Shown here: in pieces, positions 24,643 through 33,868 of the stretch
Layout: each line of letters opens with the position of its first letter
Numbering within the stretch: the first letter of the stretch is position 1
Origin: Arthrobacter sp. StoSoilB22
GTDB lineage: Bacteria > Actinomycetota > Actinomycetes > Actinomycetales > Micrococcaceae
Direction of reading: 5' to 3'
NCBI RefSeq assembly: GCF_019977315.1
Contig: NZ_AP024652.1
Coordinates: forward strand, 1,178,001-1,242,000
DNA: 64,000 nucleotides
Notes under the pieces: model-generated
Databases searched by the model: none
Seen by the model: only the letters and a program-made list of their open reading frames with translations
Told to the model about the DNA's origin: nothing
Program-made: the position numbers and the translations under genes

Positions 24643-24846
24643 ATGGCTACAGGTACCGTGAAATGGTTCAACTCCGAAAAGGGCTTCGGCTTCATCTCTC
24701 CTGAAGATGGCAGCCAGGACGTTTTCGCTCACTACTCTGCGATCAACTCCTCGGGCTACCGCTCCCTCGAAGAGAACCAGAAGGTTTCCTTCGACGTCGA
24801 GCAGGGCCCCAAGGGTCCCCAGGCAGTAAACATCCAGGCTATCTAG
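24643..24846 (+). CDS. cspA: Cold-shock protein CspA family
   Basis: A 67-residue protein ([18 protein letters not shown]) with the RNP1-like GFGFI and RNP2-like DVFAHYSAI motifs of the single OB-fold cold-shock domain. It binds single-stranded RNA/DNA and melts mRNA structure. The start is the ATG at 24643, with AAGGA eight bases upstream; an open frame extends to 24574 but has no ribosome site. It is monocistronic, with a structured leader and a strong terminator directly after the stop. Confidence 0.96.
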   Translation: MATGTVKWFNSEKGFGFISPEDGSQDVFAHYSAINSSGYRSLEENQKVSFDVEQGPKGPQAVNIQAI

Positions 24847-24863
24847 TCTTCGGATAACTAAGG

Positions 24864-24897
24864 AGCAGGGCCGGTCGCTGACCGGCCCTGCTTTTTT
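24864..24897 (+). terminator. Rho-independent terminator of the cold-shock gene
   Basis: AGCAGGGCCGGTC and GACCGGCCCTGCT pair perfectly around a short loop, followed by TTTTTT. It lies 18 bases after the cspA stop codon. Confidence 0.92.
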
Positions 24898-25070
24898 GTC
24901 TGCCCCCATATAGAAGATATCTTCTACAGCCTCCAGTTGTTGTAGAACACATATCCACATACCGAATTACACCCATGTAATTCGATTCCAGTTCTCCGTA
25001 GCGTGGAACGTAATCCACCCGGCGAGCTGAGGAAGTACCCCATGGAACAGTCAACCTCCAAAGGCCTCAT

Positions 25071-25163
25071 ATACCTAGAAGAGGCCCGCGAGCACCTAAT
25101 TTGGCCCAAATCACCACCTAGACCGCCCCGAAACTGCCTGTGCAAGGCAGTTTTGCCACCTAG
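25071..25163 (+). repeat. Phased CACCTAG-box array C
   Basis: Plus-strand units: ATACCTAG at 25071, GCACCTAA at 25092, CCACCTAG at 25114, a degenerate unit near 25134, and CCACCTAG at 25156; spacings are 21, 22, 20 and 22 bp. The degenerate unit is overlaid by a small hairpin, AAACTGCC (25131-25138) with GGCAGTTT (25146-25153). The last unit continues TCCCG as in array B. The array ends 27 bases before the start of the LuxR-type regulator gene, so it overlaps the expected promoter. The remaining bases 24898-25070 show nothing else. Confidence 0.78.
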
Positions 25164-25190
25164 TCCCGTTTTCACGTTCTAGCCTGCGAA

Positions 25191-27791
25191 GTGAGCCGCA
25201 TGTCGGACAACCACAGGAACAGGAGGCGAGGTCACGTGTTCGATTCAGAGGTGCAACGAATCCTGGACTTCGTCGCACGCGGAATCGGAGTGAGGGTGGT
25301 CGGCGGACCGGGCGGCGGCAAAACGACAGTATTGCGCAACGTCATGAGCAACTTGGAGAAATCCGGAGTCTCCGTGCACTTCGTCAGTGGTCTCCGCACA
25401 CATCGATCCATCCCATATTCGGCCATCAAAGGGCTGGGGCTTGACGTGAGGCCAGGACGCAGCAGTGTGTTGGACATCGCCGACGTATTTTCGAGCCAGT
25501 TGGCCAAGCCCGGCAAGCACTTGCTGGTAGTTGATGATCTCCACCTCCTGGACAGCGAGTCGCTGGCTGTACTGGAGGCTGTCAGGCGAAGGTCGGATTG
25601 CCCTATGGTGGCAACGGCCCCCGAAACGTGGGCGTTTTCCAGAGGTCAGTTGGCCGTGCTCAACCTTGGCCGGGAGGCGCATCTGCAATTGGATCCGCTT
25701 CACTACGAGCAAGTTCACCTCCTCATCGCACAGGTTCTGGGCGCGCCGGCCGACGCAGACACAACTGCGCGCATTCTCACCAAATCCGCCGGCAACCCGC
25801 GGCTGGTAGTACGGATCGCAGAGACCGCAGCCCTGAGCAACCTCTTGGCTATGGAGGACAAGCAATGGACCATGTCTGCCGAGACCCTATGGAACGAGCA
25901 CCTGCGCGGCACACTGGAGGCGCTCCTGGCCGAACTAAGTGCTGATGAGTTCACAGCCCTGCACATCATGGCGATTCTGGGCACGGCACGGGTGGATGTG
26001 CTCCTCAAGGTCATCCACCAGGACGCCCTGGAAGGTCTGGAACGCAGAGGATTCCTTTCCGTACTGGCCGATCATCAAGGTGGCTCTATCGCCGCCATCA
26101 GCCCACCAGTCATCGCCGATTACTTCCGCGACAGCAAGAAGCTGCGCGATAGCAGACTGCTCCGCACGAAGATCGCCGGCGTCCTTGAGGCCGCGCCTCA
26201 CGCGGTCCCGGAAAAGCGCACCGCAGACTGCCTTTCCCGTGCCCTATCAGCCCTCCGGCTTGAGAAGGCTGACGACGACGCCATTACCTCCAGACAAATT
26301 CACGAGTACAACGCGGACCGTGAACAGATCCGCTTCGAACGCTGGCAGGCCAATAAGTCAGCAGCCAACGGCGCGGCAGTCCTTCGCATCTACTGGGGAG
26401 CGCCCGTGGACGTGGAGCGTGCCGGCAGTATCTGCGCGGAAACCACAAACTTCGACGCCGAAACCCAGGACCTACTGTTTGTCGCCGTCACTGAGGCCAT
26501 GCTTGCGATCCACACCCGACGCGGCCCGAGAGCCGCCGTCGAGATCCTCCAAAAGTTTGCAGGAGATAATCCGCAGTTGCTGACGGAAGTTAGCGACGCC
26601 ATCTTATTCATCAATGTCTCCCATGGCAGGGGGCGACTGGACACCGGCGACTTGCCAGCGGCGTTTGAGAGCAGCAAGACAGGATTGGGGTGCTTGGTTC
26701 AAGGACTCTTGGAGCTCTACCGCTGTAGACCGGCGGCGGCTTTGGACGCAGTGGAAGGCGCAGGCGACGACGACGCCATCCCGCATCTGCGCCCATTCGT
26801 CCGCAGTTTCGCCCTGTTCGCGGCTGGCCGGGTGGAGGAGTCTCTGGTGATGGCGTTGGACTGGCGAGCCGAGTCCCGGAAGAACCTGGACCAGTTCGGT
26901 GTGATCACCAGCAGCTATGTAGCTGCACATGGCCTCCTATACCGTGGACACTTCGAAGAGGCTGAATACCTCATGAGCAGCGTGTTCGCTATGGGCCGTC
27001 CGGGGTTCGTTGTGGATTCCCTCTACGATGCCATGCTCAGGCTCGCGGGGCTCCGGCACGCCACCACCGCACTGCTGCCAACGCTGTCCATAGCCGCGCA
27101 GGCGCGAACCGACGTGGCCGACGTTGGCCCCCTTCCCGGCATCGGCAAGGGAGCCTACGAACTCATTGCTCACAACAGCACTCAGCCTTCCACCTTCGAC
27201 CGGAAAGCCACCAAACTCATCAAGCAGCAGTTGAAAAGCGGCTACGTCCTGGAAGCCTTGATGACAGCGTTGCTTTGTACGTGCCTGATTCCTGGCCGGC
27301 AGGTCCTGGATCTATTGCAAAAGATCCTGCAGGAGAGCGGCCTCACGGTTCACCACCAGCTCGTCGCCATTGCATGCGCAGTGGTGGAGGGCGACCACAA
27401 GCTACTTGGCCTCCTCCTCAAACACTATGAACCTGACATCGACACGTACCAGGTGGGGATGCTCCTCCGGGGAGCTCTCAAACGCCACGTCATCGAAGGA
27501 GACGCGGCCGCAGCTGACGCCATGGCACAAGCTTCCTCTGTCTTTGCTGTCCGGTTCCCGTCAGCAAACGAGCAGCTCTCCTTCAATTCCTTCAGGGCAA
27601 CACCGCTGACCGAAAGGGAGATCGAGGTAGCTATCTTGGCCGGTCACCTCACCAATGTGGAGATCGGTGAACAACTGGGCATCAGCGCCAGGACAGTGGA
27701 GAACCACATCTCCAACGCCTTGCGGAAGTCCGGTGCAACGTCCCGCAATAGCCTCTTCATGCTGGTGGGTAATTCACTTCCGCCACGTTGA
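25191..27791 (+). CDS. Large LuxR-family regulator with AAA ATPase domain (LAL-like)
   Basis: An 866-residue protein from the GTG at 25191; an in-frame ATG lies at 25200. Near the N-terminus are Walker A (GGPGGGKTTVLRN, about residues 38-50) and Walker B (HLLVVDDLHLLD, about 106-117), the STAND-type NTPase core. A long helical, TPR-like middle follows (about 330-780). The C-terminus (about 800-860) is a LuxR helix-turn-helix: LTEREIEVAILAGHLTNVEI followed by SARTVENHISNALRKSG. Such proteins are ligand- and ATP-controlled transcription activators. CACCTAG array C lies right in front of it and may be its own operator. Length is typical for the family. Confidence 0.92.
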   Translation: MSRMSDNHRNRRRGHVFDSEVQRILDFVARGIGVRVVGGPGGGKTTVLRNVMSNLEKSGVSVHFVSGLRTHRSIPYSAIKGLGLDVRPGRSSVLDIADVFSSQLAKPGKHLLVVDDLHLLDSESLAVLEAVRRRSDCPMVATAPETWAFSRGQLAVLNLGREAHLQLDPLHYEQVHLLIAQVLGAPADADTTARILTKSAGNPRLVVRIAETAALSNLLAMEDKQWTMSAETLWNEHLRGTLEALLAELSADEFTALHIMAILGTARVDVLLKVIHQDALEGLERRGFLSVLADHQGGSIAAISPPVIADYFRDSKKLRDSRLLRTKIAGVLEAAPHAVPEKRTADCLSRALSALRLEKADDDAITSRQIHEYNADREQIRFERWQANKSAANGAAVLRIYWGAPVDVERAGSICAETTNFDAETQDLLFVAVTEAMLAIHTRRGPRAAVEILQKFAGDNPQLLTEVSDAILFINVSHGRGRLDTGDLPAAFESSKTGLGCLVQGLLELYRCRPAAALDAVEGAGDDDAIPHLRPFVRSFALFAAGRVEESLVMALDWRAESRKNLDQFGVITSSYVAAHGLLYRGHFEEAEYLMSSVFAMGRPGFVVDSLYDAMLRLAGLRHATTALLPTLSIAAQARTDVADVGPLPGIGKGAYELIAHNSTQPSTFDRKATKLIKQQLKSGYVLEALMTALLCTCLIPGRQVLDLLQKILQESGLTVHHQLVAIACAVVEGDHKLLGLLLKHYEPDIDTYQVGMLLRGALKRHVIEGDAAAADAMAQASSVFAVRFPSANEQLSFNSFRATPLTEREIEVAILAGHLTNVEIGEQLGISARTVENHISNALRKSGATSRNSLFMLVGNSLPPR

Positions 27792-27812
27792 CCCGGGATA
27801 GGCTGGATCATC

Positions 27813-29075
27813 GTGAGCAACTCTCGGGCTTTGGCGCGCCGACTAGGCACGTTCGACGCATCGCTGATTGGGCTGGGGTCCATGATCGGTGCAGGTGTTT
27901 TCGCGGCGTTCACCCCAGCCGCCGCAGCCGCGGGATCAGGGCTGCTCATCGGTTTGGTGGTGGCTGCCTTCGTGGCCTTCTGCAATGCCACGTCGTCAGC
28001 TCAGCTCGCTGCTGCCTACCCAACATCCGGCGGCACGTACGTCTATGGTCGTGAACGACTCGGCCCGTGGCCCGGGTTCCTGGCCGGATGGGGATTCGTC
28101 ATTGGCAAGACGGCGAGTGCCGCAGCCATGGCCATGACCTTCGCCGCCTATGCCGCACCCCAAGGTTGGGAGTGCCCGGTGGCGATTGCCGCCGTCGTGG
28201 TTTTAACTGCGGTGAACTATCACGGGGTGACCCGCACCGCCGGGCTGACGCGTGTGCTGGTGGTCGCTGTGCTTGCTGCTCTGACGATTGCAATCGCTGC
28301 TGTGTGGGGTGGCTCAGGTCCTGACTTTGGCAGCTTTGTGGGCGACGGACTGTTGGCCAGCGGCTGGTACGGGATTCTGCAATCGGCGGGGCTACTGTTC
28401 TTCGCGTTTGCCGGGTACGCACGGATTGCGACGATGGGCGAAGAAGTACGCGAACCCAAGCGCACTATTCCACGGGCGATCAGCATTGCCTTGGGTATCA
28501 CCATCCTCATCTACGCCGTCATAGCAGTGACCTTGCTCGCGGCCCTTGGCCCCGACGGGGTGGCTGCCACGCCAACGCCGTTGGCCGATGCTGTGAATGC
28601 CGGTACCTTGGCATGGGCTGCACCCGTGGTACGCGTCGGTGCCGCCGTGGCGTCGCTGGGTGCGCTATTGGCCCTCATCGCAGGCCTCGGACGGACGAGC
28701 CTGGCCATGGCCCGGGAACACGACCTGCCCCCTTGGCTCTCCGCAGTGCACCCTCGGTATAAGGTCCCGCATCGTGCGGAGATGGCGCTGGCCGCGGTGA
28801 TCTGCATCATCATCGCAGTGGCCGATCTTCGCGGGGCCATCGGCTTCTCGTCATTCGGAGTTCTGCTGTACTACTTGGTGGCCAACATCGCCGCCTACAC
28901 CCAGCCAGCAGAAGACCGCCGATATCCGAAGTTCCTGCAGGTTGCGGGAGCGGTTGCCTGCGTGGTTCTCGTTGCCACGCTGCCGCCGATATCTGCCGGC
29001 GTGGGTGTGTTGATGTTCGCGGTTGGGATCGTCTATCGCTTGGTGCGTTTGCGGCTTAGCCGTTCAGCCCGCTAA
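27813..29075 (+). CDS. APC-family amino acid permease
   Basis: A 420-residue membrane protein with about twelve hydrophobic segments. It starts SRALARRLGTFDASLIGLGS and then MIGAGVFAAF, the GxGxGxF-type motif of the first APC helix. AYPTSGGTYVYGRERLGPWPGF is the second family signature, and FFAFAGYARIATMGEEVREP the sixth-helix region. It should import amino acids or amines by proton symport; the substrate cannot be read from sequence. It begins 21 bases after the LuxR-type regulator stop, so the two may be cotranscribed. Confidence 0.93.
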   Translation: MSNSRALARRLGTFDASLIGLGSMIGAGVFAAFTPAAAAAGSGLLIGLVVAAFVAFCNATSSAQLAAAYPTSGGTYVYGRERLGPWPGFLAGWGFVIGKTASAAAMAMTFAAYAAPQGWECPVAIAAVVVLTAVNYHGVTRTAGLTRVLVVAVLAALTIAIAAVWGGSGPDFGSFVGDGLLASGWYGILQSAGLLFFAFAGYARIATMGEEVREPKRTIPRAISIALGITILIYAVIAVTLLAALGPDGVAATPTPLADAVNAGTLAWAAPVVRVGAAVASLGALLALIAGLGRTSLAMAREHDLPPWLSAVHPRYKVPHRAEMALAAVICIIIAVADLRGAIGFSSFGVLLYYLVANIAAYTQPAEDRRYPKFLQVAGAVACVVLVATLPPISAGVGVLMFAVGIVYRLVRLRLSRSAR

Positions 29076-29218
29076 CGCTCCGGCTGGGCACGGCCCCACC
29101 AGGGGGTGGTCGGTGGAGCCGCGCCGTCGTGCCTCCTACGCCAGGGCGGATGGGACTCCCTCCGGACATCGGGATCCGCCCCGAAGGCACAAGAAGAGAC
29201 TATGGGCGATTTCCGGCA

Positions 29219-29312
29219 CTAGGTGTTCGAAAGAGGCAAATAGGTGCCAATTTGGAGCAAATTAGGGGTGGAAAGGACCGAAAATAGGTGCTGAAATCGA
29301 GCGCCTAGGTGT
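29219..29312 (-). repeat. Phased CACCTAG-box array D
   Basis: On the plus strand: CTAGGTGT at 29219, ATAGGTGC at 29240, TTAGGGGT at 29262, ATAGGTGC at 29284 and CTAGGTGT at 29305. Spacings are 21, 22, 22 and 21 bp. The boxes read CACCTAG on the minus strand. The first unit in that direction overlaps the stop codon of the membrane-protein gene (29305-29718), so here the array lies between two convergent gene ends rather than in front of a gene. Bases 29076-29218 otherwise show nothing. Confidence 0.8.
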
Positions 29313-29718
29313 TGGCCCGCCGTCGAGCGTTTCTGCGTTCAACAGATTCCATGTACGTAATGATGCTCGCAATAGTCAGGGCTACCGAGCAGATAACCGC
29401 CAGCATGGTGGATGTTTCCTGAAAAGGAACCACCACAAGCGGGCTCAGCATCATGGCATTGCCGAAACCCGACGCTGCGAAGACCCCAGCTTTTAGAAGA
29501 AGGCACTTGAGGGAGCCGGCAATCAACATCCCTACTGGCGCCACAACTCCCAAGGCCATTGTGAGAACCACCGTGGTGGTTCGCATGTCTGAGGGGTCAA
29601 GGATGTCCAAACCTTCCGGTGGCGGTGCTGCCCCCAGCAGGGTGGCGGACACAGCAGAACACACAGCTATGACGCATGTGACGACGCGAAGTACCGCTGG
29701 GTAGAAGTGTGTGATCAC
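29305..29718 (-). CDS. Hypothetical membrane protein
   Basis: A 137-residue protein with four hydrophobic segments at about residues 8-28, 48-70, 75-100 and 105-125, beginning MITHFYPAVLRVVTCVIAVC and ending in a basic tail RRNARRRANT. The last two codons and stop (ACC TAG) are part of a CACCTAG box of array D. No family recognised. It is convergent with the APC permease gene and divergent from the next gene at 29816. Confidence 0.6.
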   Translation of the reverse strand: MITHFYPAVLRVVTCVIAVCSAVSATLLGAAPPPEGLDILDPSDMRTTTVVLTMALGVVAPVGMLIAGSLKCLLLKAGVFAASGFGNAMMLSPLVVVPFQETSTMLAVICSVALTIASIITYMESVERRNARRRANT

Positions 29719-29815
29719 TGGGAAGTCCTAGTCTTCGTCGATTTAGCCCCGTCCAAAGGTGTAGTAGGCCAAATCAAGGACACGTGACGCGAAACGCGTC
29801 CCGGGCACTGGAAGA

Positions 29816-31078
29816 ATGGCGGTCATGGAATCATCCACAAATGTCCCGGCCGTCGAGCTGCGTATTTCCATCAGTGAGACTGAGCCGCTGATCTGGCGGC
29901 AGCTCGTCCTCCCCGAAACCGCCACGGTCGCTGAACTTCACGGGGCCATCCAGTGCGCGTTCGGCTGGAAGGATTCGCATCTCTACGCCATTGCGGGCCA
30001 TGACCGCGCAGGTAAGAAGCGCATCATCATGGCGGTAGACGACGGCGATCTCCCCGCGGGTAGCGAGGTAGCGGCTGGCGTGCGGCTACTTGAGCTCTTT
30101 GACGCGAAGGTCCCCGGCCGGTCGGACCTCGAGTACGACTATGACTTCGGGGACAACTGGACCCACGAGATCGACGTGGTTGGGCCTGCCGTGCTTGAGG
30201 GCAATGCGATCACGTGCACCGGCGGCGCAATGCGGGGACCCCTGGAGGATTCCGGGGGAGTCCACGGCTACGCCAACGTGGTGGCAGTGGTTTCCAACCC
30301 CAAGCACCCTGAGCACCAGGAAGCTGTTGAGTGGCTCGAGTTCGTGACCCAGGAGAGCCTGGCAAAGTTCGATCCGATCGCTTTTGACATCAACGACGCG
30401 AACGATCAACTGCGACTATTGGCTCGTCGGTTGTGGCCGGGGAACGTTTCCGATGAAGAGGTGGAGTTCGTCCTGGGCCCCGTCCTTTGGTTCCTCAACC
30501 AGGCCGGCCCAGATGGATTACCTCTGACAGGGGCGGGCTATCTCAAACCCGCAGTCGTTAAGCGTGCAATGACGGAACTCGAGTGGATCGAACCCTGGAA
30601 TGCGAACGTCTCCACAGAAAGCCACGCAGCACCTGTCCGCGTCGTCCGCGAACGGCTTCAGGAGTGGAAACTCCTTCGCAAGAATAAGGACAGACTGCTC
30701 CTAACACCGGCAGCCAGAAAGCTCATCAAAAGGCCGACCATGCTTTGGCACTATGTGGCTGATCGATTAGCATCACCCGGACACGAGGGCGTAAAGCTCG
30801 CCACTCAGCTCGCGGTGCACTGGGAGCTTACGGGAAGCAAACCGCCTTGGAAACTGGTGGACGAGGTGGTGCAGCTCGCGCTCCACGATCGCGGCTTACG
30901 AACCACGACAGGTGCCGATATTCCGCTGGACTGGGCACGTGGCTTGAGGGTAGATGTCCAACAAAGCTTGATCTGCCTGAGGCTTTGGGGCTCCACCAAG
31001 TGGGGTTCAGGTGAGCTGGAACTATCCGATGCCGGCATCAAGTTCCTGCTCGACGTGCAGAGCCGCCTGCAGGACTAA
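29816..31078 (+). CDS. Plasmid pRiA4b ORF-3-family protein
   Basis: A 420-residue soluble protein. Residues about 10-190 match the pRiA4b ORF-3 domain: VELRISISETEPLIWRQLVL, ELHGAIQCAFGWKDSHLYAI, and DLEYDYDFGDNWTHEIDVVG, the hallmark DFGDNW motif. The C-terminal half (about 200-420) is helical and of unknown function, found in many actinobacterial members. The molecular role of the family is not established. The start at 29816 is preceded closely by GGAAG; an ATG at 29825 is also possible. Confidence 0.88.
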   Translation: MAVMESSTNVPAVELRISISETEPLIWRQLVLPETATVAELHGAIQCAFGWKDSHLYAIAGHDRAGKKRIIMAVDDGDLPAGSEVAAGVRLLELFDAKVPGRSDLEYDYDFGDNWTHEIDVVGPAVLEGNAITCTGGAMRGPLEDSGGVHGYANVVAVVSNPKHPEHQEAVEWLEFVTQESLAKFDPIAFDINDANDQLRLLARRLWPGNVSDEEVEFVLGPVLWFLNQAGPDGLPLTGAGYLKPAVVKRAMTELEWIEPWNANVSTESHAAPVRVVRERLQEWKLLRKNKDRLLLTPAARKLIKRPTMLWHYVADRLASPGHEGVKLATQLAVHWELTGSKPPWKLVDEVVQLALHDRGLRTTTGADIPLDWARGLRVDVQQSLICLRLWGSTKWGSGELELSDAGIKFLLDVQSRLQD

Positions 31079-31080
31079 CG

Positions 31081-32472
31081 CTATGACTTAGCCGCGGCGT
31101 GCTTCTTCCTGTCCGCATGCTTGGCAGCGCCGCCCTCCGCACCAATAACTGAAGCGCCCGTCCCCAGCCCTCGGATCGTCCACCCCGCACGCCGCCAGGC
31201 CTCAGCGTCCAGTACGTTCCGAGCATCCAGCACCATTCGGCGTCGTACGAGTGACCCCGTAACTGAAGGCGACAGCGAAACGTATTCGTCCCATTCGGTG
31301 AGCAGCAGCACCAGCTCGGCGCCTTCCAGGGCACGTTTGGTGGAGGCCTCGAAACGGATTTGAGGGTAGCGGATCCAGGCGTTGTTGATGGCCTTGGGGT
31401 CGGTGACGGTAACGTGCGCGCCGGCATCGGCTAGTTGCTGGGCGACGTCCAGGGCGGGGGAGTCACGGATGTCGTCGGTGTCGGGTTTGAACGCCGCACC
31501 AAGGATGGTCACCGTCCGGCCGGACAGGAAACCACGGCACATCTCGCGTGCCACCTCAACGGCGCGGGAGCGCTGGTTCAGGTTCACCGAGTCAACCAAG
31601 CCCATCCACGCATCCACGGACGGCACGGAAAGATCGCGCGCCTGTGCGCGGAAGGACCTGATGTCCTTGGGCAGGCAGCCGCCGCCGAACCCGAGTCCGG
31701 CGTGCAGGTAGCGGTTGCCGATGCGCGGATCCAGGCCCATCGCCTCGCTGAGCTCGCTCACGTCAGCGCCGGACGCGTCGCACAGTTCTGCCATCGCGTT
31801 GATGAAGCTGACCTTCGTGGCCAAGAAGGCGTTCGACGCCGATTTGATGAGTTCCGCCGTCGCGAAATTGCAGACCAACCGCGGGATGCCGGCGCTGATT
31901 AGAGGTTCGTAGACCGCATCCAGCACCGCAGTAACCGGGGCGCCGGCAGCGGCACCCTTGCCGCCCGGGACGCCGTAAACCAGACGATCGGGCACCAACG
32001 AATCCTTCACTGCCGTGCCCTGCCGAAGGAACTCCGGGTTCCAGCCGAGCAGCACGTCCGAGCGACGGGCCAGGATCGCGCGGAGCGTCTCCACCGTGCC
32101 AACCGGCACCGTTGATTTACCGACGACGGCGGCACCCTTAGGCAGGTGCGGCAGGAGGCTCCTCGTAGCGCCCATCAGGTAGGAGAGATCCGCGGTGTCA
32201 GAGGTCTTGGACTGCGGGGTACCGACGCAAAGGAAGTGCACCTGGGAATCTGCGGCTGCAGCGAAATCAGTGGTGAACACGAGGCGGCCCGTGGTACGGC
32301 CGTCCTTGAGGAGCTCGTCCAAACCGGGTTCATGGAACGGGGCAATCGCCTTGTTGAGCTGCTCAACCTTGGAAGAGTCGACGTCGATGCCCACCACAGT
32401 GTGGCCCATCGAAGCGAGCGTCGCAGCGTGGACTGCGCCGAGGTAGCCGCAGCCGATCACGGAGATCTTCAT
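31081..32472 (-). CDS. ugd: UDP-glucose 6-dehydrogenase
   Basis: A 463-residue enzyme from the ATG at 32472 (MKISVIGCGYLGAVHAATLA), which contains the NAD-binding GxGYxG motif. Further signatures are LCVGTPQSKTSDTADLSYL, NPEFLRQGTAVKD, and the catalytic cysteine region GLGFGGGCLPKDIRSF. It oxidises UDP-glucose to UDP-glucuronate with two NAD+. Its ATG overlaps the stop of the glycosyltransferase gene by four bases, so the two are coupled and the nucleotide sugar is probably for a glucuronate-containing glycolipid or cell-envelope polymer. The C-terminus is Lys/Ala-rich. Confidence 0.95.
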   Translation of the reverse strand: MKISVIGCGYLGAVHAATLASMGHTVVGIDVDSSKVEQLNKAIAPFHEPGLDELLKDGRTTGRLVFTTDFAAAADSQVHFLCVGTPQSKTSDTADLSYLMGATRSLLPHLPKGAAVVGKSTVPVGTVETLRAILARRSDVLLGWNPEFLRQGTAVKDSLVPDRLVYGVPGGKGAAAGAPVTAVLDAVYEPLISAGIPRLVCNFATAELIKSASNAFLATKVSFINAMAELCDASGADVSELSEAMGLDPRIGNRYLHAGLGFGGGCLPKDIRSFRAQARDLSVPSVDAWMGLVDSVNLNQRSRAVEVAREMCRGFLSGRTVTILGAAFKPDTDDIRDSPALDVAQQLADAGAHVTVTDPKAINNAWIRYPQIRFEASTKRALEGAELVLLLTEWDEYVSLSPSVTGSLVRRRMVLDARNVLDAEAWRRAGWTIRGLGTGASVIGAEGGAAKHADRKKHAAAKS

Positions 32473-33638
32473 GAGGAGGGTCCTTTGCTTGAGGTGAACT
32501 CGCTGGGCCCGGACGTTCCGCTGGGCACACCGGAAATGACTTCGTCGTAGTGACGCACCAGGTCCGCGCTGAGAACAGGCCACGTCCTGCCTTGAACCGA
32601 AGCGGTAGCTGCCGTTGCGAATGCGCGGCGCTTGGCGTCGTCGCCGATCAAGTCCTGCACGTAGCCGCGCAGCTGGGTGAGGTTCCCGGGCTCGTAGAGC
32701 CAGCCGGTGCGTGAGTTCTCCACGAGGTCCAAGGGGCCGCCACGGCCAGTCGCCACCACGGGAACGCCCGATGCCATGGCTTCCTGGATGGTTTGGCAGA
32801 ACGTTTCGAACTCGCCGGGGTGGACGAAGAGGTCGAAACCTGCGACGGCCTGCGCCAGTCCCTCTCCGCCGAGGAAACCTGCGAAGTGGGCGTCGGGGAG
32901 CGCGGCTTGCAGTGCTTCTTTCTGGGGACCGTCACCAACGATGACAAGTTTCGTGTTCGGCAGGTCCGCGAGCACTGCGAGGTCCTCGACCTGCTTCTCG
33001 ACAGCGAGCCGGCCCACGTAGCCGATGATCCGGTGACCGTCGGGCGCTACTGAGCTGCGCCACGCCGTCGAGCGTTTCTTGGGGTTGAAGCGCGCGGTAT
33101 CCACACCACGACGCCACATGTTCACGCGCAGGATGCCGCGCCCGCGCAACTGGTTCAGCGCGAACGTTGACGGCACCAGGGTTCGGGTTGCCAGGAGGTG
33201 GATGTTATCCACGCGGTTCCAGGCCCAGTTCTCCAGGAACGGCACGCCATAGCGGGCGGCGTAGCTGGGAACTTCCGTTTGGTAGATCGCCACGGTGGGG
33301 ATGCCCAGCTGATGGGCGGCCTGCACGGCGCGCCAGCCGAGGACGAAAGGAGAAGCGAGATGAACGACGTCGGGGGAGAAATCGGCAAGGATTCGCTTGA
33401 CCCGATTCACACCACCCAACGCAACCCGCACATTCGTGTAACCGGCCAGCGGCACAGAAGGCAGCCGGTGCACGTACGCACCCTTCTCGACGCTCGAAAC
33501 ATCAGTGTCCGACGTCGACGGCGCGATCACCATCACCTCATCCCCGCGCTCCTGAAGATGCTCCAGCACCCGCAGTATGGAGTGGGTTACCCCATTCATC
33601 AGTGGCAGGAATGATTCGGCGACGATTGCGATCCTCAC
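32469..33638 (-). CDS. GT4-family glycosyltransferase (MgtA/PimB-like)
   Basis: A 389-residue protein from a GTG at 33638 (RIAIVAESFLPLMNGVTHSI). It has the GT-B fold: an N-terminal acceptor domain, then the donor domain with IIGYVGRLAVEKQVEDL and the EX7E-like region HPGEFETFCQTIQEAMASGV. Close resemblance to actinobacterial MgtA-type alpha-mannosyltransferases (LPSVPLAGY, YQTEVPSYAARYG) suggests a GDP-mannose-dependent step on a glycolipid; with UDP-glucuronate production encoded next door, mannosylation of glucuronosyl-diacylglycerol is a reasonable hypothesis. GGAGG lies unusually close (one base) to the GTG, so the true start may differ; the frame is open much further upstream. Confidence 0.85.
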   Translation of the reverse strand: MRIAIVAESFLPLMNGVTHSILRVLEHLQERGDEVMVIAPSTSDTDVSSVEKGAYVHRLPSVPLAGYTNVRVALGGVNRVKRILADFSPDVVHLASPFVLGWRAVQAAHQLGIPTVAIYQTEVPSYAARYGVPFLENWAWNRVDNIHLLATRTLVPSTFALNQLRGRGILRVNMWRRGVDTARFNPKKRSTAWRSSVAPDGHRIIGYVGRLAVEKQVEDLAVLADLPNTKLVIVGDGPQKEALQAALPDAHFAGFLGGEGLAQAVAGFDLFVHPGEFETFCQTIQEAMASGVPVVATGRGGPLDLVENSRTGWLYEPGNLTQLRGYVQDLIGDDAKRRAFATAATASVQGRTWPVLSADLVRHYDEVISGVPSGTSGPSEFTSSKGPSS

Positions 33639-33868
33639 GCCTCCAACGGTGGTCGCGGCGGTTGGCGGGGCGGGTTCGAACGGGTGGCTTGTGGGGGAAG
33701 AGTTGGTTAACAGGTGGGTTGGGTTGCTCGGCGCAAGCTTGTAATACTTGGGCGGAACAATAGTTGCATCGACCACGCTGGTATCTTGAACTCTTAGCGA
33801 ATCCTCGGGAAGTATCTGGCAAGTTCGCCCTTCCCGCATGCCCGGACTCGCTTCAAAAAGGGGACATT

